A stretch of DNA of 64,000 nt from Paguma larvata (GCA_030068075.1 CM057823.1:17642485-17706484); one strand, 5' to 3'. Numbered from the stretch's first letter, positions 46,571 through 58,446 are shown. Translations and numbers: made by a program. The notes: generated by a model not told the origin, from the sequence alone.

Positions 46571-46750
46571 CCTAGAATCATTGTATTAAATGATTTAAGA
46601 CATGTAAATTGCTTTACAATTTAGCCTGACATGTGGTATGCATTAACCAAGTCATTATGAAGCTTGGATTAGGTCCTCTTAGTAACCCAAAAGTTGTTAA
46701 ATGGTTCCCTCCTCACCCTTAAACATTTTTCATCTATTAAAGGCCCATTG

Positions 46751-46918
46751 AGGGAAGACTGGGTGGCTCAGTCAGTTAAGCATCTGACTCTTGATTTTAT
46801 CTCAGGTCACGATCTCATGGTTCATGAGTTCGAGCCCCGCATCAGGCTCTGCGCTCACAGGGCAGAGCCTGCTTGGGATTCTCTCTCTTCTCTCTGCTCC
46901 TCCCCTGCTCATTATCTC

Positions 46919-46964
<46 letters not shown>

Positions 46965-46990
46965 AAATAAGTAAGTCAACATTTAAAAAA
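46751..46990 (+). mobile_element. SINEC element with long CT tract
   Basis: Plus-strand SINE of the older body type ('cgctcacagggcagagcctg'), head partly altered ('gaagactgggtggctcagt'), B-box GTTCGAGCC present. The CT stretch has grown to about 17 uninterrupted CT units at 46929-46963. The TSD is not certain. Confidence 0.9.
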
Positions 46991-47065
46991 ATTTTAAAAA
47001 CCCACTAATCTAATAATCATATAATACAACTTGTTTGAAGAAAGAAAGAGGAAAAATGAAAATTA

Positions 47066-47400
47066 CAGATCTTCCTTGACTTACAGCTGGACAAAATCAT
47101 TTAACACAAAAGTGTTGAATATCTCTGCAATTTATTGAATACTGTATTGAAAGTGAAAAACGGAATGATTGTGTGGGTATGGAATGGTTGTAAATGTATT
47201 GGTTGCTTACCCTTGTGAAATCGTGGCTGACTGGAAGCAGTGGCTCACCCCTGCTGCCCAACATTGCAAGATAGTATCATACTTCATGTTGCTAGCCCAG
47301 GAAAAGATCAGAACTCAAAATTCAAAGAACGGTTTCTACAGAATACATATCACTTTTGCACCATCGTAAAGTCAAAAAATCGTAAGTTGGGGGCCACCTG
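47066..47400. mobile_element. Tigger-like non-autonomous DNA transposon
   Basis: About 335 bp bounded by diverged terminal inverted repeats: left 'cagatcttccttgacttac', right complement 'caggtggcccccaacttac'. It is flanked by TA on the left and TT on the right, consistent with a mutated TA target duplication. Internal marks ('cgtaaagtcaaaaaatcgta', 'tattgaatactgtattgaaa') match Tigger-derived mammalian MER elements. It has no transposase gene. Short open frames across it are chance. Confidence 0.65.
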
Positions 47401-47586
47401 TTTGTCCAAAGTTTTGACGCGGGTTCTATTGTTCCAACAATGTCAGCCACACTTTAGCCATCCTTTCACTTTTCACCTTCATGATTTTGCTATAATTTCC
47501 AAAGAAAACTACTATATTTTCATAAAATGTTTCTTTATATCGAACCAAGTAAACTTATTTTAAAACGAATCTTATATAATTTTAAT

Positions 47587-47649
47587 CTTTTAATTTGAAC
47601 ATACATACAAATCTATTTTTGCAACTTTTAATTTGACATACATACAAAT
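47587..47649 (+). repeat. Two-copy 38-bp tandem repeat
   Basis: 'cttttaatttgaacatacat' at 47587 and 'cttttaatttgacatacata' at 47625 start two nearly identical 25-base blocks, spaced 38 bp apart. Confidence 0.85.
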
Positions 47650-47845
47650 GTCTACATTAATTAATAATTGCTTATTAAGAAAAAAGTTTCTTTAACTCCC
47701 AATTAAGCCAGAATATGGACAGTCATTAACACCAACCAAATACATATTTGAAACAATTTTCATTATCACTTTAGAACTGAAGAACTTTCAGAACTAGAAA
47801 GTCAACACTATTACAGGATGCAAACTAAAAATTCAGCTAGGACTT

Positions 47846-48069
47846 GGTTTTTCTGTTTGTTTGTTTTTTTTGTTTTTGTTTTTGATTTGGTTTTGTGACA
47901 AAGAGAGCACAAGAAAGGGAGAGGAACAGAGGGAGAAAGAGAGAATCTTAAGCAGGTGCTATGCCCAGCATGAAGCCGGATGCAGGGCTTGATCTCACAA
48001 CCATGAGATCATGACCTGAGCCAAAAGCAAGAGTTGAATGCTTAACCAACTGAGCCACCCAGGTTCCCC
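47846..48069 (-). mobile_element. SINEC element with TSD
   Basis: Minus-strand SINE with a (TTTG/TTTTTG)n-type tail at the left, the older carnivore body ('gctatgcccagcatgaagcc') and head complement 'gagccacccaggttcccc'. The flanks cagctaggac (from 47834) and cagctagaac (from 48070) are the TSD. Confidence 0.92.
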
Positions 48070-48082
48070 CAGCTAGAACATT

Positions 48083-48779
48083 TTGATAGCTTAAGCTAAG
48101 CATGATAAATGTACTGCTGAAACTTTTGCCACGTCAAGGATATTGTCAGGGCTTTTTTTCAAATCTAAAAAATATAAAACTGAGTGAAAAGTCTATGAAT
48201 GTAGATACTTGAGGAATGATCAGATCTAGAACATTTGGAGAGATTACAAAAGAGGTTCGATACCTCAACAGGTACTTAATACAAATAAATATGATCTATT
48301 TGGTGAAAAGATCCAGTCAAATTTATCTCAGCAAAGGCAAAAATAAGCTGAGTTTTACACCTTACAAGAGTTATTCACGAACTTAAACCCTTTTAACATC
48401 CTTGGTCTTATGGAACTAGTAGACATAGAACAACCTTTTAAAAGAAGTAAAAGAGCTTATGTATTAATACGTTGTCATCTTCAAAGCTCAGGTCTAAATT
48501 TTTAAAAAATATTACTTAGAGGGAACTGGCCTTTTGTCTTGGCAAATACAAACTGTTGATTCTTCCTTACTGAAGATTAGTTTTTGATCCCAAGTTACTT
48601 ATCATTCTGAATTCTTTAGAAAATCCATGCTTTTTATTTGAAAAGTTGAGAAGAGGGATACGCACTCTACTTTTTAAAATTGGGTCTCAGGTCAAAAATT
48701 GGGTTATAAACATATCTTAATCACTGGTACATGATCTACTCATCATTGGCCTGTACACAACCTGATTTTATTTAACTGG
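48083..48779. other. Single-copy DNA, no gene seen
   Basis: Ordinary AT-rich sequence lying between two SINEs. Nothing recognisable. Confidence 0.55.
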
Positions 48780-48796
48780 CTATTTACAGTAATGAA

Positions 48797-49005
48797 TTTA
48801 ATTTTTTTAATGTTTATTTACTTTTGACAGAGAGACAGAGTGTGAGTGGGGAGGGGCAGAGAAAGAGGGAGACACAGAATCTGAAGCAGACTCCAAGCCC
48901 TGAGCTGTCAGCACAGAACCCGATGCGGAGCTTGAACTCACAAACCGTGAGATCATGACCTGAGCTGAAATCGGTGCTTAACTGACTGAGCCAACCAGGT
49001 GCCCC
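48797..49005 (-). mobile_element. SINEC element with perfect TSD
   Basis: Minus-strand felid SINE with a perfect 16-bp TSD, tatttacagtaatgaa, at 48781-48796 and 49006-49021. It is closely similar in sequence to the copy at 62771-62983, so both probably come from one young subfamily. Confidence 0.97.
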
Positions 49006-49059
49006 TATTTACAGTAATGAAATAAGCACCTGCAAGCACATCATTTCAAACATAAGCAA

Positions 49060-50340
49060 GGGCCTAGACTCTTACCCCGTGTTTTTCCTTATAATTTCAA
49101 TCTCACCCCTTTCCTGCCTTCCCCTACTAGAGTCAACCATCGCCTTGAATTCCAGGTTCCCCATTCCATTGCTTTTTATTTTTACAGTGTTAATGTATCT
49201 ACATGTATTTGTAAAAGGTCCATCGTCAAACATTAAGATTTGTTTGGTTTTCTTAACTTTATAGAAAGTATCTCAAGCTGCACGTCTTCATTTGAAACAT
49301 TTTTTCTTAATATTCTATAATTAAGATTTATTCGTAACTCAAGTGCTGTAAATTATTCTGGTCTGTGAATATAATGCTATTGGTTTATTCACTTTCCTAC
49401 AATGGGCTTTTGACTTGTTTCCAGGTTTTTGCTATTATGAACAACACCGCTATGGACTTTCTGAATATCTCTGTTGTACCTGTGCAAAAATTTCTCTTGG
49501 TTATATAAATTGCTGGATCACAGACTATGTAAATGTAAATGAATACCCTCTCCAAAACTTGGCTTTGCGCAACTTTTAAATTTCAACCATTGAGAGTTAT
49601 ACAATAATATTTCATTGTGGTCTTGATTTGCATTTTACTAATCATATATAATTACTAGCCATTTGTTTTTCTTTTCAGGGAAATTCATTTTTCTATTTGC
49701 TTCTGATTTTCTTAATAAGTTCATGGAATTCTTTATATAGCTTTGATATGAAGGCTTTGCTAGTTTTCTGCATCATGAATATCTTCTATCAAATTGCATT
49801 TTCTTTTCACTTTCATAAAGGTGTCCTTAGCGAATAAATGTACTTAATTTTAATATAATCAAAAATATCTATCTTTTCTTGTTGAGGGCAATGCTTTTTA
49901 ATCTAATTTAAGAAATAGTTCTCTACCGAAGTTCTAAAACATATACAACCATTTTCGTTCTGCCAGTTTTAAAGATGTTGAGTTGCCTACAACACTTCCA
50001 TTTTTTTTTTGTCATTTTAATTTGTTTTTTTCTAATCCCATCTATGAGATAGGAATCCAATTTTGTCTTTATTTGCATAGACAACTGTTTTCTTCCTGTT
50101 TTATTCATTGAAGAGTTTCTCTTTTCCCTGCCTTTGTCTACATCAAATTTCCATAGATGAATGGCTATATTTCTAGACTTTCCATTCTCCTCCGTGGAAA
50201 ACTGTGTTTTCTACCCAGATAAAACCCTTTCTTAATTAAGTTCATAAAAGGCCCTGGAGGCTGATTAGGCAACTCTTCCTCTCAGCTCTTATTCCTCTGT
50301 AGTATCTTGGCTATTATTATTCCTTTACTTTCCATATATA
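49060..50340 (-). mobile_element. Ancient L1 fragment
   Basis: Diverged complement of L1 3' UTR and ORF2 C-terminus. The order of landmarks ('ttttgctattatgaacaaca', 'attgctggatcacag', 'cattgtggtcttgatttgca', 'ttcatggaattctttatata') follows that of the younger L1s in this window with many small gaps. It is too decayed for any open frame. Confidence 0.7.
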
Positions 50341-50389
50341 TTTTAGAATGGGCTTTTATACTTTCTATTCAATTTGCTTTTCTTCCTTC

Positions 50390-50585
50390 TAGTTGAATGG
50401 GTCAGCAAACTGGGGGCCACATTAACCTGAATCCTGTTTCTGTATGGCCAAAGACTAAGTGATTTTTACATTTTAAAATATTTTTTTTAATCACTTATAT
50501 TACGGACACCATGTGTGGCCCACAAACCCGAATATCTGTTATCTGGCCCTATACAGAAGAAGTTTCCCAGTTCCTATGCTGGAAG
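50390..50585. mobile_element. hAT-like DNA transposon relic
   Basis: The ends 'gggtcagcaaactggggg' and 'agaagtttcccagttcc' are diverged inverted repeats. The interior ('gtggcccacaaacccgaata', 'tatctggccctatacagaag') matches a common mammalian hAT-type MER element whose name I cannot state with certainty. It has no coding capacity. Confidence 0.55.
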
Positions 50586-53500
50586 ATTTAATCAATCCAG
50601 ACTTTCAGTGAATTAATTCATTATCCAATTTTATGTTTTCAGATATTTAGTTCACATCTATTCATTCTTTCAAAAAAGTTTTGCCTAATATTTATCTTGA
50701 TCTTTTCTCATGACTTTTTATTCATAGTCATACTGCTAATCTCTTACTAGTAATTTTTTAGAACATTTCTTTGGATTAGTTTTGTATTCTTGGTCCATCT
50801 TTCTAATATGACTGTTCCCAATGGAAATCTGTAGTCCCATATGCTCTTTCCCCCTTTTTAATGGTTAGGCTCCTCAACTGTCTTATCATTTTGACCTGAG
50901 GCTCTAGGATGAAGAAACCTAACCATTAGAAAGCCAGTCACTAGCTCCTCAGTCTATAAAACAGATTTATGGATTAGGATTTTTACCCTTCACTCCCCAA
51001 AAAGAAGTCACATTAGGCACTCCTTGGATTATGATTTGCTAGCCCTGAGACTTTGGAAAAGCAAAGACTGCCGGAGTCCAGCTCCAGTGAGTTCAAGAAT
51101 CCCCAAAGTATGGACAGAAGGCAAAAGGAATGAGAAAGTCACGAGATGTAGTCTGATCACCAAGCAGACATCTCGGGAAATTCTGGTATCTCTGCTCTGC
51201 TGGTCTCAGTGTCTTTATTTAAAAGTAGTGAGTGACATTACATCAGTAAGCATAGTTTGGTATCTCTAAAAACAATGTGCCTTTTTCAGCAAAGTGGCAA
51301 TTTCCTCAATCTTGAAGGTTGTTTTCAAGTTAATTAGCATATAAATTTAAGACAGGGGGAAAGAATAGAGTGTCACCTTGAGGCTTTATGTTAATTATCT
51401 ATAAACAGGCCAGGAGTCTTTCTGCCTATTCTTCCAACTACAGTGGGAGAGATGAAACCCATCCAGCAAGGACAGAATTCCCAATGCTTATCCTTTGCTT
51501 GTGAATGAGTGAATTTACATAATAGGGGCCCAACTTTTACACAAGTCACACCAACTTCAGCCAGCTCATAACTGCTATCAATCTGTGCAACCCATTCCCA
51601 AAATGCAACTTTAAGATTACTTCTGGCCAGGCTACTCTCATTCAGATGTAATCTATCAAAGCATTGTGCTCCAGGTCCTTCCTTTTTATTTAAATGCCAT
51701 AAAACAAAAGAGCATTACATTCCTTGAGGCCAATGAGGGCAAGTCAAGAAATCCAGGCCTGAAAGGTTATTTAGAAGGAGGTAAGACTGGGTGCCATTTG
51801 ATTGGCAGGAGCTTTGCTGCGACTGCCTTTCCACATAGAAAGGTGTCTCAACCTGTGAGCCCAAGATGGCTCCAAACAAACTACTAGAGATAAGTTACTA
51901 TGAATTTCTTTTTCTGAGATCTTCAATTATAGGTGTATTTGCAAGGCAGTGATGGGCATAAGCAAGAGTAGAACTCCAAGAAATGTGTCCTTTACTACTT
52001 CTGCCATAGCCCATCGAGGCTATCTACTGCCCCAGGTCAAAGTCCTCACTTTACCCAATTATCTCAGTCCCTGCCACAATTTTCTTGGGTTTTTTTGTTT
52101 TGTTTTGTTTTGTTTTGTTTTATCTTTAGTTGCTCTAGGATTCATCTTGGAGGAGGGAGCTAATAATAGCTGCTAAGAGAAATTATACAGGAAAAGTTTA
52201 TACTTAGCATGAAAAATATGCACAAGCCAATAGACATGCTTATTTAAATCACTGATTGAATCATATCCTGACAAAGTTTAGGATACCATTTTCCAAACCA
52301 ACTTGGCCTACTTAGCTGTAAGAATTGAGCAGGCAAGTTCGATGCTTCCTCCAAATGTGGTTACATAATACATACACAATAAGGGCTCCATTTGAATTAC
52401 AGCCATATTTGATTGAATTTACAGAGTAAAAGGAACCTTAAGAGAAGAAAATGAACAGCTAGCTGGAGAAAGCTGTGTTCCTGATAGAGAACAGAATTGA
52501 AACAAATAGCTAGCTGGAAGCTAGTTGGAACATCAATACCTGACAGAAAATCTGGCAAGACAAAACAGATTCCTTTAGCTAAATATAATCTATACATAAC
52601 CTAGAGGCTCCACACTGGGAATAAATAGTTACCCTATTCCTGAGAACCAGTCGCCTATGTAATTTTATCAAGTCCCGAGTGATTGCTACAAGTAGAATGT
52701 CCTATGAATATATTTAAATCCTGTTTGTTTATGTTTTGCTCTTTAGGAAATGCATGCATTTATGCATGTGTTGAAAATGTGGCCGTCATAGCTAATGAAA
52801 CTGTAACTGAATGAAAAAAGAAAGCGATCTGTTAAATGCTTCATAGCAGCGGCATCAAGTCAGTGTGCATCAGTGGACAAGTCAAAAGTCTGATCGAAAA
52901 TCACTTTTTCTTGAGTAACGCTGGCAGAAAAGGAACTACTTGCTATTTTAGTGGTGCCATAAAAGTGAACAGGCAGTATCGGTGAGATTAAAATGAACGT
53001 TTAATAAATATATATACTTACTCAACTTATGTTTTAACGATTGAGGAATAAGATTCTATTGTTTTCTTAGTGAAGGGACATTATTAAACTGTGAAATAAT
53101 TATGATAACCATACAAAGTTGCTTAGACAGACTTTCTTCAGAACTATTGTCCCAATTGGCCGATTTTGAGCAATCACGTGTACTAGCTGTGTGTTGACCT
53201 TTACAGAATGTAAAAAGGATGGAGCTGGTCACCCTTGTATAAATATTAAAGTCACCAGTCTATCTGTAGATTACATTATATTCTAGCCACTGACTCGAGT
53301 TCTATAATTCTCTATATACTACATTATCTTCAATTGAAAAGGAGTAGCACTGATATGTTTTGCCTATTTAAGTTTTGGATTGTTGTAGAATTTAAGAAGA
53401 TATCTACAACTGGTGAACTGTTAACCTTGGGGATGGGGGGGTTAATTTCCGCATGCACTTAATTAAAGGAATTAATTGCCCTTTGCAATGAATCAGTTGC

Positions 53501-53949
53501 CCTTTGCCTTCATTAATGGGTCTTCTGATATTTAATTTACAAGTTCATCTAAATTTCTTTTTTGACCTTGAGAAAAGCGGTATTTCAACCATGAACTCAA
53601 AACCTTTTTAAACAGGTTTGGAAAAGAAAGGAAGTGGGAAGGAAAGAAAATGTTCCATTGTTGACAAATGTTTTCTTCCCGGGGTGGGGGTGGGGGGGTG
53701 GGGGGGAATAAATCAAACATTTTGCATGCATATCATAGTCCTATGTCCAAAATCAACTAAAACAAAAAAATCCTCATGTTCAGTAACAGAGAGCAACTAC
53801 ACTGATGGCAAAAATGATAGTTTTTTCCCCATTTCTTCTTTATTACTGACATAGAAAGATATTCTAAGAAATCTCGTCAAGCATAAATACCTGTGTATCT
53901 CCCACCATCAGCAGCGCCACAAAAAAAGTTATTTTAAGATATATGGGAG
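50586..53949. other. Mostly single-copy DNA; possible LTR trace
   Basis: No gene is recognised. 51069 begins 'tgccggagtccagctcc' with a ctttattt (complement of an AATAAA signal) at about 51213, which could be the end of a minus-strand solo LTR, but no second end or TSD was found. CAAGATGGC occurs at 51862-51870 without L1 sequence after it. (TTTTG)n lies at 52088-52122. Near 53455-53530 is a TAAT-rich block with a repeated ttgccctttgc, resembling conserved non-coding DNA. Confidence 0.45.
53681..53706 (+). other. G-quadruplex motif with single-T loops
   Basis: Four G runs of 4, 5, 7 and 7 bases separated by single T bases (G4-T-G5-T-G7-T-G7). Short one-base loops are known to favour very stable parallel G-quadruplexes. 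The run sits in otherwise AT-rich single-copy sequence and is on the plus strand. Confidence 0.9.
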
Positions 53950-54150
53950 GCAGTTTAGGCTCAGAATTCAGAGTACAAGCATTGGAACCCAATTTCCTGG
54001 ATTAAAATCATTATGTTGCTCAGTAACTCTGTGACCCTGGTCAATTTTCATAACTTCTCTGTAGCTAAATTTATGAGGATACTCATAATAACTGCTTGAT
54101 AAGTTTGTAGAAATTAAATGTGATCTTACATTTAAAACATGAAAAAAAGC
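53950..54150 (+). mobile_element. MIR SINE relic
   Basis: Plus-strand MIR with recognisable order: 'agagtacaagcattggaacc', 'ctctgtgaccctggtcaatt', then a diverged core 'gaggatactcataataactg'. Boundaries are approximate. Confidence 0.7.
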
Positions 54151-54204
54151 ACAAACCGTCAATGATTTCATTGTTCAGGTCAAACAAAATACTGTTACCA
54201 TTAA

Positions 54205-54600
54205 TTCATGATTGCTGCAGGCGCTGAAAGAGGTGGAAGAAGGCAGAAAATGGTGATGGTGCGAGCGCTTTCATATTTTATTCTAATTACTCACGTGGGA
54301 CATCATTGCTCTTTTGGGGCTGCGCCTGATCTAGAATCACCTCACAGTATAAAAGCTGAAAATGTCCTGTGCTTGCTCCTTCGAACCTCCCGTTGGAGTT
54401 AGGGCATAGCCTCATGACCCGACATCAGCAAGGGGATTTTCCGTCAGGAGCTAGTGATGTCCAGAAAAGGGACATCTTTTCTGTCCCTCTGTGGTGTACC
54501 TTCTCTGGCTGCTGCAGTTCTCAGACAGCAGGAGCGATGGTGCTAGTCATGGAGTCTGGTTCACTGCCCATGTGGTCAGCCTAGCAAACCGCCCATCCGG
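54205..54600 (+). promoter_or_regulatory. CpG-richer pocket with E-box and TATA motif
   Basis: About eleven CpGs in 400 bp, against very few in neighbouring DNA. CACGTG (E-box) lies at about 54293-54298 and TATAAAAG at 54348-54355. Open frames of 64 and 71 codons overlap here but have no family likeness. It could be a weak promoter or enhancer, a decayed retrocopy or an unrecognised repeat. Confidence 0.3.
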
Positions 54601-54803
54601 AACTCAGCAATATCAGCCCTATGGCTGATTCCAGGTATTTCTAGTCCCCTAACAGTTCGATGAGTTACCCAATATCCTTCCTTTCTGCTTAAAACACTCA
54701 GTCAGCATTAATTTCTGTTTAGGTTTAAGTAAGGTCTGTGACTGAGAATTTGAGTTATATAAATAATGTATTAGTAATGTGCTTTAAAAGAAAAGTATTT
54801 CTT

Positions 54804-55022
54804 GGGGCACCTGGGTGGCTCAGTTGGTTGAGCATCTCACTTTGGCTTGGGTTATGATCTCACAGTTCAGGAGTTTGAGCCCCACCTTGGGCTCACTGCT
54901 GTCAGCGTCGAGCCTGCTTGGGATCCTCTGTCCTCATTCTCTCTGCCCCTCCCCTGCTCATGCTTGCTCTCTCTCTCAAAAATAAAAAATATAAAATGTC
55001 AAAAAATTTAAAGAATATAAAT
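54804..55022 (+). mobile_element. SINEC element with TSD
   Basis: Plus-strand SINE of the older body type ('ctgctgtcagcgtcgagcct') with head 'ggggcacctgggtggctcag'. TSD aaag(t/a)atttctt at 54792-54803 and 55023-55034. Confidence 0.93.
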
Positions 55023-56810
55023 AAAGAATTTCTTAGGTGGGTAAAGAGTCAGCCTTAAATACACAGTTCACCAAATAAAGTATGTATCAAATATATACAA
55101 AGCAGTAGTTTTCTATGTCATCCTTTAATTAATACTTTATAAACTTGCTATACAAGCTAAAACTGATCCTTGTTTTAAGAAAAGGATAAAAAACAGATAC
55201 TTTAAAATCCCCTTACCCAGAAATCAATCATATTAAGAGTAAATCCCCTCAAACTTTTTTTAAATGTGTTTATAAGTGTATATAGGTAATATATCACATA
55301 TACCTTTCAGACTACTCTTTTTTATTATAATTGCCATGCAATGTTCTATTAGTTTCAGGTGTACAACATAGTGATTTCAGTAATTCTATACATTATGATA
55401 CACTCATCACAGTAGCTATAATGACCACCTGTCACCATAAAAGATTATTACAATATTATTGACTATATTTCCTGTGCTGTACTTTTTATCCCCGTGACTT
55501 ATTTATTGTATACTTGGAAGTCGGCACCTCTTAATCCCCTCACCTATTTTGCTCATTCCTCCCTCCCTTCTAGTAGCCACCAGTTGGTTCTCTTTATAAG
55601 TCTGTTTCTGGTTTTTGTTGTTTTGTTTTGGTTTTCAGATTCTATGTGTAAGTGAAATCTCATGGTATTTGTCTTTGTCTAACTTATTTCACTTAGCATA
55701 ATACTCTCTAGCTCCATGCCTGTTATCACAAATGTCAAGATCTCATTTTTTCTGGTTGTGTAATATTCTTGTGTGTGTGTGTGTGTACCACTTCTTTATC
55801 CATTCACCTATCAATAGACACTTAGGTTGTTTCCATATCTTGACTATTGTAAACACTGCTTTTTTATATTAGTGTTTTTGTTTACTTTGGGTAATTACCC
55901 AGTGGCGGAGTTACTGGGTTGTATAGTATTCTCTTTTTAATTTGTTGAAAAATCTCTCTACTGCTTTTCACAGCGGTTGCACCAATTTACATTCCCATCA
56001 ACAGTGGACAAGTGTTCTCTTTCCTCCACATCCTCGCCAATGGTTGTTATACTTTGTCTTTTTAGTAATAGCCCATCTGACACGTAGTAGGTCATTTCTC
56101 ACTGTGGTTTGGATTTGCATTTCCCTAATGATTAGTGATGTTGAGCATTTTCCATGTGTCTGTTACCCATCTGTATTTCTTTGGAAAAGTGTCTCTTCAA
56201 GTCTGTGTCTATTCTGCTCATTTTTAATCAGATTATTTGAGTTTTTGGTGTTAAATTGTGTAAGTTCTTTCTATTTTAGATATAAACCCATTATTAGATA
56301 AAGCATTTACAAATATCTTCTCCCATTCATTATGTTGCCTTTTTGTTTTGTTGAAGTTTCCTTCACTGTGCAAAAGCTTTTTATTTTGATGTAGTCCCGA
56401 TAGTTTACTTTTGCTTTTGTTCCCCTTGCCTGAGGGAACGTATCCATAAAAATGTTGCTAAGGCCAACCTCAAAGACATTACTGCCTATGTTTTTCTTTA
56501 GGAGTTTTATGAGTTAGGTATCATGTTTAGGGTTTGTTTTTGTTTTTTTTCCATTCTGAGTTTATTTTTTGTGTATGATGTAAGAAGGTAGCCCAGTTTC
56601 ATTCTTTGGCATGTAGCTTTCTGGTTTTCTCAACACTACTTATTGCAGAGTTTTTTGATCACTATGTATTCTTGCCACTTTTGTCATAGATTAATTGACC
56701 GTATAAGGGTGGGTTTATCTCTGGGCTCTGTATCTCATTTCATTGATCTTTGTGTCTATTTTATGCTAGTACTATGCTGCTTCGACTACTATAGCTTTAC
56801 AGTATATGCT

Positions 56811-57015
56811 TTTTTAAATTTATTTATTTATTTTGAGAGAGAGAGAGCATGATTGGAGGAGGGGCAGAGAGAGAGAAAAGGGAGAGAGAGAATCCCAAGA
56901 AGGCTCCACGCAGTCAGCACAGACTGATGTGAGGCTTGAACTCACAAACTGTGAGACCAAGACATGAGCTGAAATCGAGTCAGAGGCTTAACCAACTGAG
57001 CCATCCAGGTGCTCC
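56811..57015 (-). mobile_element. SINEC element nested in L1
   Basis: Minus-strand SINE with T-rich tail at the left and head complement 'gagccatccaggtgctcc' at the right. Flanks ctttacagtatatgct and ctttagtacatctt are a plausible diverged TSD made of L1 ORF2 sequence. Confidence 0.9.
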
Positions 57016-57487
57016 TTTAGTACATCTTAAAATCTAGGATTATGATACCTCCAGTTTTGACCTCTTTCTCAAGATTGCTTTGGCTTTTTAGATCTTTTGT
57101 GTTTCAAAAAAATTTTCAGATTATTTGCTCTAGTTCTGTGAAAGCTACTATTATTATTTTGGTAGGAACTGAATTGACTGTAGATTGCTTTGCATAGTAT
57201 GGACATTTTGGCAATATTAACTTTTCCAATCTATGAACATGGAATAACTTTCCATTTGTTTATGTCATCTTCAATTTCTGTCCTTAGTGTCTTATAGTTT
57301 TCAAAGTATAGATGTTTCACCACCTTGGTTAAACTTATTCCTAAGTGTTTTATTCTTTTGGTGCAATTATAAATAGGATTATTTTCTCTTTGGTTTGTTG
57401 GTTATTTCAAGTTTGTATTTAAATTCTAGTTACTTAAAATGTCTCTGTGTGATCTTTCCATATCAGATATTTAAGCATAACCCTCTC

Positions 57488-57704
57488 AGGGCGCATGGTG
57501 GCTCAGTCAGTTGAGCATCCAACTCTTGATTTCAGCTCAGGTCATGATCACAGGGTCAGGGGATCAAACCTGTATCAGGCTCTGTGCTGAGTGTGGAGAC
57601 TGCTTGAAATTCTCTCTCTCCCTCTGCCTTTTCCCCATGTGAACACTTTTTCTCTCTCTCTAGAACAAAACAAAACACAAAAACAACAACAAAAAAAAAA
57701 CCCA
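57488..57704 (+). mobile_element. SINEC element (older type)
   Basis: Plus-strand SINE with head 'gggcgcatggtggctcagtc', body 'caggctctgtgctgagtgtg' lacking the felid-specific insert, and an AAAC-rich tail. Flanks ataaccctct and atacccctcc are a likely TSD. Confidence 0.88.
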
Positions 57705-57744
57705 TACCCCTCCTTAAACTGCTTCATAGTTATGGTAGGTAGAT

Positions 57745-58320
57745 ATGCTTTTTTTTTTTTAACTGTTAGGCATTTAATCTGCTTACAAACTTTTCCTATT
57801 ACATACAATGGTGTAATAAACCTTAAATAGCCTTGTTTGTACACATGTGCAAGTGTTTCTCCAGAATGAACACCAAAAATTTAAATTTCAGGATCATAAA
57901 ATTTTTAATTTTAATTTTTAAATAATTCTAAATTACACGAAGTTTTAAAATTGTACTCTGTAATATTATGGAGTTTTTATTCCCACCTGTGGCACATGAG
58001 AAAGTCCTTTTACCCGTACACTTGCTAGCAATTAGGCTAAATCAGATTTTAATATCTTTTGCAGGGTGACAGGTGAAGAAAGGTATTTCATGAAAGTTTG
58101 TGTTTTGGCATTCCCCTGATACATGGTACAATTGAGAATCTTTTTATGTTTATTGATAACTTGTATTACCTCTTCTGTGAATTGCCTGTTCATATTATTT
58201 GTAAAATTCGGGGTACTGATCTATTTATTAGATATGTTACAAATGTTTCCCCCAATTTACTTGTCTCTTAACTTTATCTGCAGTGATGTTTGTTAAACAG
58301 AAATTTAAATTTTTGATAAG
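57745..58320 (-). mobile_element. Ancient L1 segment inside the composite
   Basis: Diverged complement of L1 3' UTR and ORF2 C-terminus ('aatggtgtaataaacctt', 'ggcattcccctgatacatgg', 'tttattgataacttgtatta'). It looks much older than the flanking L1 stub, yet is enclosed by the same TSD. Confidence 0.5.
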
Positions 58321-58399
58321 ATTAAATGTGTCCATCATGTTTAATAAATAAATAAATACATACATACATATAAATATATATATATTTAAATATTTATAA

Positions 58400-58446
58400 A
58401 TATTTATTTATAAATTCTAGTTAGTTAACACATATTATAATATTGG
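58400..58446 (-). mobile_element. ~45-bp L1 3'-end stub
   Basis: Complement of the very end of a carnivore L1 ('aaattctagttagttaacac', 'ataatattgg') follows a TA-rich tract, and meets the TSD copy at 58447. This is one of three extremely short L1 3' ends in the window. Confidence 0.75.

Larger units (their letters stand above)
57388..58446. mobile_element. Composite insertion inside L1
   Basis: About 1.06 kb of foreign DNA interrupts the L1. It is flanked by the perfect 14-bp repeat taggattattttct at 57374-57387 and 58447-58460, which is host L1 sequence. It contains an L1 3'-end-like stub (57400-57440), a SINE, an ancient L1 segment, a TA-rich tract and another L1 3'-end stub at the right edge. 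Confidence 0.7.

Noticed and set aside
51862..51870. CAAGATGGC, possible L1 5' end
   Set aside because: No L1 sequence follows in either direction. A 9-base match can occur by chance.
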